Part shown: piece after piece, positions 59,608-64,000 of the stretch | Layout: each line of letters opens with the position of its first letter | How positions within the stretch are numbered: position 1 is the first letter of the stretch | Assembly: GCA_003452935.1 (NCBI GenBank) | Contig: DMMY01000015.1 | Location: 62,001 to 126,000, forward strand | Source of the DNA: Elusimicrobiota bacterium | Lineage (GTDB): Bacteria > Elusimicrobiota > Elusimicrobia > UBA1565 > UBA9628 | Length of the DNA: 64,000 nt | Direction: 5' to 3' | Position numbers and translations under genes: made by a program | The notes under the pieces: model-generated | Told to the model about the DNA's origin: nothing | Databases searched by the model: none | What the model saw: the letters and a program-made list of their open reading frames with translations, nothing else

Positions 59608-61445
59608 GGCGTTGGGTTCTTGGCATGCAAGAAGAGCTTGAAGCGTCGGACGAGCCAAGAGCAGAGGGGGACGCCCAGGCTTACCACCGCGATGGCCGCG
59701 GCCACCGCGGTCAGCAGCAGCGGCATGGGCCAGCCCAGGAATATCCCCGCCTGCATGAAGGTGAAGGCAGGCAGGGTCGCGACCACGCCCAGGATGGAAA
59801 GCCACTGGAACACCGTGGGCTGAACAGCGATGTCCAGCCTCTGTTGGTAGAGTGAGCGCCACTGGACTTGCATGGCGGTCAGGCCTATGCCCAGCAGGAA
59901 CGCGGCGCCTAAGGTCAACAGCTGACTCTGCAGGAACAAGGCCGCGGCCATGAAGACGAGCATGGACGCCACGCCAAGCGCGGCCCAGTGACGTTCCGAG
60001 AGTTTGCCCGTCAGCTTGGACGCGTAGGCCGTGACTAGAGCGACGAGGAGGCTGCCTACGGTGTAGCAGGCCACGATAGTGCTGTTGAGAGCTTCCTTAT
60101 GGAAGATTTCCAAAGCCAAGAAAGGCGCGAGCAGCATATAGAGCGAAAGATGGGAAAAAACGGAGAAGATGTAGGGCAGGTAGAGCATCTTGGGCAGTCT
60201 TTTCTCGATTCCGCCCTTCGCTTCGTCTCCCGGCGCCGCCTTCTTGAGCTGCATAAACCAGATGGGAACTGCGCTTGCGAGCATGACCGCGGACATGATG
60301 GCCGCGGTCGGGTTAAGGCCTAAGAATGGAATGAGGCCCATGATGAGGAGGGCGGCGATGAGTTCGGCGCCTTCGAAAGCCGCGTAGAACAGTGCCCCTG
60401 CCCGGTTGAGCCGGCCACGATCTTCCTGGCCCAGGATGCGCGGCGCGATTTCTTTTTCGGCCACTCCCCGCAGGGAACCGTAGATGAAGCCTGTGATAAT
60501 ATTCGAAGCCAGGAAGTGGAGGGGAGAGAACGCCCCGGTGAGAACGTGGAGCACGGGCACGGACAAGGCGAAGAGGCCGTGCAGAATATTTCCCGCCAGA
60601 TAGACTTTTTTGGCGTCAAAGCGCTTGATCCATTTCGCGCCCAAGAAGCTGCCCGGCAGGATCGCCACGAGGAATAGGGCTTGTGACGCCACGGCGAAGG
60701 CCAGCCCCTGGGCGCTGTAGGCGTAGAGGGGGGCAATGAGCGAGGTGGCTTCCTGTCCCAGGGCGTAGAGGAATTGGCCTATGAGGTAAAGGTAATATGA
60801 GAACGGGAGGCGGGTTTTGGGCGGGTCTTGCGCAGGCCTTTGCGGGACCTTCGCCTGGGATTCGGGCGCGGCACTCCTCGTCTTGGACGGGGCATCCGAG
60901 AGCGGGTGTCCGGGCTGGGCGGAAATGGTGATGGATTCGGCTTGTCTGCGTGTCGCGATGCCGTCGAAAAAATTGTCCAGAGCGTCCGCATGGCGCGGTC
61001 CGGACGGGTCCGAGGGCTTGCCCTGCGCCAGCTGCTCGTGCAGGGTCAGCAGCGTGTCGCGCGCTCGATCCGTGGCCGGGGTTTTCCGCGCGATGGGAGC
61101 GGCGACCGATTCGAGTCGCTGGACCGGATCAAGCGCCGCGGCTTCGGCAAGGATATGGGAGGCTATGGAGCTGGCGGGCGCGGCTGCGACAACCCGTTGA
61201 GGCAAAAGTCTTGAAGGCCCCGGCAAGGCTACGGCCGCCGGGGCGCTGAGGCCGGCAGGCTTGGAAACGTGGAGCGCGGGGCCGCAATGCCTGGTCTGGC
61301 GCGTGCCGGTAGCGGCTTGGCCGCCCAGCGGCGTGTAAACGCCGACGGAAGCCACCCGGCCGACGGCCTGGGCCGCGAATGCGGGCAAGGGCCCGTTGGT
61401 CCATGCCAGGACGGCCAACAAGAAACCGGCGACGGATTTTTTCAT
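59604..61445 (-). CDS. MFS transporter with signal peptide and long periplasmic extension
   Basis: 613 residues. Unusually, it starts with a signal peptide (KKSVAGFLLAVLAWTNGPLPAFAA) followed by about 185 residues of Ala/Pro/Ser-rich, low-complexity sequence, and only then the 12-helix MFS domain (about 205-610). LIAPLYAYSAQGLAFAVASQ and GSFLGAKWIKRFDAKKVYLAG resemble the MFS helix 2-3 motif. A TATAAT lies 12 bases before the ATG, which also has GGAG. Coupled to the radical SAM gene by GTGA, so the two may share a substrate. Function not assigned. Confidence 0.8.
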   Translation of the reverse strand: MKKSVAGFLLAVLAWTNGPLPAFAAQAVGRVASVGVYTPLGGQAATGTRQTRHCGPALHVSKPAGLSAPAAVALPGPSRLLPQRVVAAAPASSIASHILAEAAALDPVQRLESVAAPIARKTPATDRARDTLLTLHEQLAQGKPSDPSGPRHADALDNFFDGIATRRQAESITISAQPGHPLSDAPSKTRSAAPESQAKVPQRPAQDPPKTRLPFSYYLYLIGQFLYALGQEATSLIAPLYAYSAQGLAFAVASQALFLVAILPGSFLGAKWIKRFDAKKVYLAGNILHGLFALSVPVLHVLTGAFSPLHFLASNIITGFIYGSLRGVAEKEIAPRILGQEDRGRLNRAGALFYAAFEGAELIAALLIMGLIPFLGLNPTAAIMSAVMLASAVPIWFMQLKKAAPGDEAKGGIEKRLPKMLYLPYIFSVFSHLSLYMLLAPFLALEIFHKEALNSTIVACYTVGSLLVALVTAYASKLTGKLSERHWAALGVASMLVFMAAALFLQSQLLTLGAAFLLGIGLTAMQVQWRSLYQQRLDIAVQPTVFQWLSILGVVATLPAFTFMQAGIFLGWPMPLLLTAVAAAIAVVSLGVPLCSWLVRRFKLFLHAKNPTP

Positions 61446-61538
61446 CACTCCAGGACGATTATACCCTATCCTGGATGGAGCTGGTCTATTAGAGGGTCGG
61501 AGTGCCGGACAATACCTGGCCCTTAGCCAATGTCACAA

Positions 61539-61562
61539 TGTCAAATTTCAAGACCTGACCCC
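61539..61562. repeat. Half copy of the GGGTCAGGTCTTGA repeat
   Basis: TGTCAAATTTCAAGACCTGACCCC matches the right arm of the 44184-44249 inverted repeat with one mismatch. It encodes the last codons (GSGLEI and stop) of the dipeptide epimerase on the minus strand, so the element end now forms the gene's C-terminus. Confidence 0.75.
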
Positions 61563-62638
61563 GGCCGCACGCCGATGCCGGCCTTGATTCCGGAAAGGTC
61601 ATAGAGCCCGTCCGGCCGCAGCCCGGCGCCGCGCATGGGATTGCGGGAGAACCATAGGGGGGTGTCCAAATCCACGAATTGGAAGCCGCCCAGGCCGGCC
61701 GCGAAATGCGCGGCCGCGGTCATGGCCAGGTCGGATTCGATGTTCCCTCCGATCATCAGCCGCAAGCCGGCGGCGCGCGCGATGCCCGCGATGTCCCAGG
61801 CCTCGAGCAAACCGCACTTCGTGAGCTTGATGTTGACCACATGGGCGGCGCGCTCCCGCACCAGACGCAGCACGGCATCCCGGCTCGAGGCCGATTCATC
61901 GGCGGCTACCGGCACTCCGCCCAGGCGCGCCACCCGGCGCAGCCCGGCATAATCGTCGGCCGCGGCCGGCTGCTCGAAGAGGACCGGCACGATGCCCCGC
62001 CGCCTGAGCCGGCGCAGCAGGGTCAAAGACTCTTTTGGGCCATAGCCCTGGTTGGCGTCGAGCATGAGGCGCAGGCCCGGGCCTGCCGAATTCACGGCGC
62101 GGATGCGGGCTTCGTCGCTTTCAAGGTCCGTCCCGATTTTGATCTTGATCGTGCGGATGCCTCGCGCCAAAATGCGCCGGGCCGCTTGCCGGGCCTCTTT
62201 TGGGCCAAGGATGGAGACCGTGATGTCCGTGACGAGGCGCGCCTGGGCCCCGCCAAAGAGCGCCCGCAAGGGGATGCCCGCATGCCGGGTCCAGGCGTCA
62301 AGCAAAGCCGTGCCCAGCGCCGCGCGGGCGGCGCCGCAACGGGGAAGGAGCCTTTCCAGCTCTTCAAGAAGACCGCGCCAGGCCGCGGAGTCCCGCCCCA
62401 CCAGGGCGGCGCACGCGGCGCGGGCTTCACGGAGCGCGAGAGCCTGGGTCTCGCCGTTGTAAGAGCCCATGGGCGCGCCTTCTCCATAACCGACCGTGCC
62501 GTCGGCCAACCGCAGGCGCGCCAGGACGTTGCGCACCTCGGCGTGACTGCCGCCGGCGATCTCGAAAGGCTGGCTCATGGGCACGTCGAGAGGCCGGGCG
62601 TCGACGGCGATGATGCTCGCGGCGCCGCGACGGGGCAT
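61541..62638 (-). CDS. L-Ala-D/L-Glu-type dipeptide epimerase (enolase superfamily)
   Basis: Epimerises dipeptides, probably from murein turnover. The 365 residues show the enolase-superfamily set: TIKIKIG (KxK acid/base), MLDANQGYG (metal Asp), LFEQP (metal Glu), VAADES (metal Asp) and NIKLTKCG (second Lys). The catalytic set is complete. The C-terminal six residues are supplied by a repeat end. It lies 43 bp after the SirB1-like gene. Together with AmgK/MurU-like genes and lytic transglycosylase it points to peptidoglycan recycling. Confidence 0.88.
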   Translation of the reverse strand: MPRRGAASIIAVDARPLDVPMSQPFEIAGGSHAEVRNVLARLRLADGTVGYGEGAPMGSYNGETQALALREARAACAALVGRDSAAWRGLLEELERLLPRCGAARAALGTALLDAWTRHAGIPLRALFGGAQARLVTDITVSILGPKEARQAARRILARGIRTIKIKIGTDLESDEARIRAVNSAGPGLRLMLDANQGYGPKESLTLLRRLRRRGIVPVLFEQPAAADDYAGLRRVARLGGVPVAADESASSRDAVLRLVRERAAHVVNIKLTKCGLLEAWDIAGIARAAGLRLMIGGNIESDLAMTAAAHFAAGLGGFQFVDLDTPLWFSRNPMRGAGLRPDGLYDLSGIKAGIGVRPGSGLEI

Positions 62639-62681
62639 CAGAGGATCTCCGTGACGCGGCGCAGGACCGCGCCTGGGAGCC

Positions 62682-63554
62682 TCACTGGTCTGTGGCCGCG
62701 GGGCGCGGCAGCTTGCCGGTGAGCATGATATCCACGAGACTGGAGAGCATTTCGGCGCGTTCCCTGCGGCCGCTTTTTTGGTAGATGGATATGAGATTGC
62801 GCATCATTCGGATCAAAACGGCGCGGTCGGCGGCGGGCTCCAGGAGTTCGGGCCGGAAGTCGTAGCCGCTGCGCGCCAGCATGCGTTCGACGTCGAGCTG
62901 GCTCATGAGCCGGCCCCGGCCGTAAGCGTCGAGGAAACTCACGCCGGGCCCCAGTCGCGCTGCGACGAGGAAATGCCCGGGAGTGGCGACGCCGTGGACC
63001 GGCAGGTCCAGCCGCCGGGCTAGGAGCAGATAGAGGACCGAGAGGCTGACCGGAATGCCGCGGCGGGTCTCGATGACGCGGTTTAAATAGGAGTTGTCCG
63101 GGTCGTAGTAGTGCTTTTCATTGCCGGAAAATCCAAGAGATTCGAAGAGCTCGGAGTTGAGCCGCTGGAAGACCAGGGCCGCATCGGTCCCCGGACCGCA
63201 ATCCCGGCGAATTTTTCCGGCCAGTTTATCCAGCCAGGCCTTATGGGCCGGAGCGTCGAGTCCCGGATAGCCGAAGCGCGCGATAAGCCACGCTCCTTCC
63301 TCGAGGTCCGTTTGGCGCGCGGAGGCCAAGGCCAAAAAGGAGTCCTGCAGCCCGCGGAAGTGGAGCTGCCGCGCCAGGGCGTCCGCCCGCGCGGTCACGT
63401 CCGGTTCGCAGCGGACGCGAAACTCTTCCAGAAACGGGATGGCCGGAGCTCCGAGGTCCAATATCTGGCGCTCGACGATGTCCAGATTCTTGGGATCCCT
63501 CTCGTCGAGCAGGGAAACCAGGCTGCGAATCTCTCCTTCAGACAAGGTCTTCAT
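62682..63554 (-). CDS. SirB1/transglutaminase-like protein
   Basis: 290 residues from the ATG at 63554. YLNRVIETRRGIPVSLSVLYLLLARRLDLPVHGVATPGHFLVAA is the SirB1 family core spread over about 45 residues, with conserved arginine, histidine and a following LDAYGRG. The N-terminal part is a helical domain; the C-terminus (RMMRNLISIYQKSGRRERAEMLSSLVD) has a TPR-like pair. Function of SirB1 proteins is not established. Confidence 0.82.
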   Translation of the reverse strand: MKTLSEGEIRSLVSLLDERDPKNLDIVERQILDLGAPAIPFLEEFRVRCEPDVTARADALARQLHFRGLQDSFLALASARQTDLEEGAWLIARFGYPGLDAPAHKAWLDKLAGKIRRDCGPGTDAALVFQRLNSELFESLGFSGNEKHYYDPDNSYLNRVIETRRGIPVSLSVLYLLLARRLDLPVHGVATPGHFLVAARLGPGVSFLDAYGRGRLMSQLDVERMLARSGYDFRPELLEPAADRAVLIRMMRNLISIYQKSGRRERAEMLSSLVDIMLTGKLPRPAATDQ

Positions 63555-63601
63555 GGCCGCCCTCAGTTTAACAGGAATCTTATGAGGCGTCAAGAAGGGA
63601 A

Positions 63602-63668
63602 ACTCGGCGCCGCAGGCGCCGAGTCTGGCCGCCCCCCTTGAGGGGGGCGGCCATTCCGTTGGGGGAGC
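63602..63668 (+). repeat. Two-hairpin repeat, copy B
   Basis: Hairpin 1 ACTCGGCGCC, loop GCA, GGCGCCGAGT; hairpin 2 GGCCGCCCCCC, loop TTGA, GGGGGGCGGCC; ending GTTGGGGGAGC. All pairs are perfect. First of three tandem copies upstream of the SirB1-like gene. Confidence 0.9.
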
Positions 63669-63710
63669 CGTGCCGTTAGGGGAACCGTGCTGCGGCAGGA
63701 GTCAAGACAA

Positions 63711-63777
63711 ACTCGGCGCCTTCGGCGCCGAGTCTGACGGCCCCCCTTGAGGGGGGCCGTCACGCCGTTGGGGGAGC
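63711..63777 (+). repeat. Two-hairpin repeat, copy C
   Basis: Hairpin 1 ACTCGGCGCC, loop TTC, GGCGCCGAGT; hairpin 2 GACGGCCCCCC, loop TTGA, GGGGGGCCGTC with changed but paired bases relative to copy B; ending GTTGGGGGAGC. Confidence 0.9.
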
Positions 63778-63802
63778 CGTGCCGTTGGGGGAGTGATTGT
63801 AA

Positions 63803-63867
63803 ACTCAGCCCAAATGGCGCCGAGTCTGACGCCCCCCTTGAGGGGGCCGTCATGCCGTCGGGGGAGC
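63803..63867 (+). repeat. Two-hairpin repeat, copy D (imperfect first hairpin)
   Basis: ACTCAGCCCAAATGGCGCCGAGT is a decayed first hairpin; hairpin 2 GACGCCCCCC, loop TTGA, GGGGGCCGTC has one unpaired base; ending GTCGGGGGAGC. Copies B, C and D start 109 and 92 bp apart. Confidence 0.85.
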
Positions 63868-63887
63868 AAATGCCGTGATGATGCCTT

Positions 63888-64000
63888 TCAAGCTTTTCTG
63901 ATCTCTGCTTCAGCCCGGCCCGCGCGCCGCGCCTTGAGGAATTCGACCACGGGCGGGATGCAGGAAATAAAGATAATGGCGAGGATGACCAGGTGGAAGT
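63888..64000 (-). CDS. DedA/VTT-family membrane protein, C-terminal end (partial)
   Basis: Only the last 37 codons are in the window: one membrane helix FHLVILAIIFISCIPPVVEF and the basic tail LKARRAGRAEAEIRKA before the TGA. This is the C-terminus of DedA/SNARE-associated (VTT) family proteins, which move undecaprenyl phosphate or related lipids. The start lies beyond base 64000. Confidence 0.7.
   Translation of the reverse strand, partial: FHLVILAIIFISCIPPVVEFLKARRAGRAEAEIRKA

Noticed and set aside
63602..63867. Tandem repeats at regular spacing considered as a CRISPR array
   Set aside because: Each unit is a two-hairpin structure of about 66 bp, spacing is irregular (109 and 92 bp), copies differ, there are no unique spacers of equal length, and no cas genes are present.

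Overview
This is a compact, high-GC bacterial chromosome segment carrying about 60 protein genes and one tRNA, with no rRNA, phage or plasmid functions. Nothing in it is a phylogenetic marker in itself. The gene set is Gram-negative: PBP1B, an outer-membrane PorV-like barrel, a TolC/RND pump, a C-terminal aromatic-ended barrel, and a secreted protein with a FlgD/type-IX-like C-terminal module. Together with the ptb-buk pair and several signal-peptide-plus-linker membrane proteins, this would fit an uncultured Gram-negative phylum such as Elusimicrobiota. That assignment is inference. Genes are tightly packed, with many 4-base ATGA or GTGA stop/start overlaps and several convergent genes overlapping at their stops.

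Layout. 1-6.3 kb (minus): 5' part of hemA, PBP1B, a PorV-like barrel, a secreted propeller-like protein with a sorting-like tail, a GIY-YIG protein, uridine kinase and a small XRE regulator. 6.4-13.3 kb (mostly plus): a secreted HExxH protein, an iron-sulfur flavoprotein, a PAS protein, malQ, tRNA-Cys (minus), mrp, a peroxiredoxin. 13.3-19 kb: pfkA, a SIS-domain sugar isomerase, a DUF362 protein with a fused NapH/NapG-like polyferredoxin, and a CheC-like/CheY-like pair. 19-25 kb: a tetR-tolC-adaptor-RND efflux operon behind a clear promoter and a 26-bp palindromic operator. 25-28.7 kb: ChaN-like protein, galT, beta-helix protein.

The most notable region is 28.7-37.7 kb (minus). It is a five-gene operon that looks like a synthase-dependent exopolysaccharide system with unusual architecture: a UDP-HexNAc dehydrogenase; a hyaluronan-synthase-like glycosyltransferase with an N-terminal PilZ (c-di-GMP) domain; a membrane-anchored protein whose NodB deacetylase fold has lost its catalytic aspartates; a 1121-residue protein that joins periplasmic TPRs, an intact NodB deacetylase and an outer-membrane beta-barrel in one chain (PgaA and PgaB functions combined); and a membrane-anchored helical-toroid-like protein.

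38-64 kb: a 159-bp MITE; an OPT transporter; a MurU-like nucleotidyltransferase coupled to an AmgK-like kinase fused to a RapZ C-terminal domain; buk and ptb; a shikimate operon (M18 peptidase, asparaginase, DAHP synthase, aroE, aroK, aroB, aroQ) facing a near-perfect bidirectional terminator; mutM, thiF/moeB, dsbA-like and tauE genes; a lytic transglycosylase with one dead and one intact SLT domain; a radical SAM protein; an MFS protein with a cleavable-looking signal peptide; a dipeptide epimerase; a SirB1-type protein; and the end of a DedA-family gene.

Non-coding structure includes a two-hairpin dispersed repeat (four copies, three in tandem), a 23-bp inverted repeat of the GGGTCAGGTCTTGA type with a second half-copy 17 kb away, and several sigma70-type promoters whose -10 box lies only 6-9 bases before the start codon, suggesting leaderless mRNAs.
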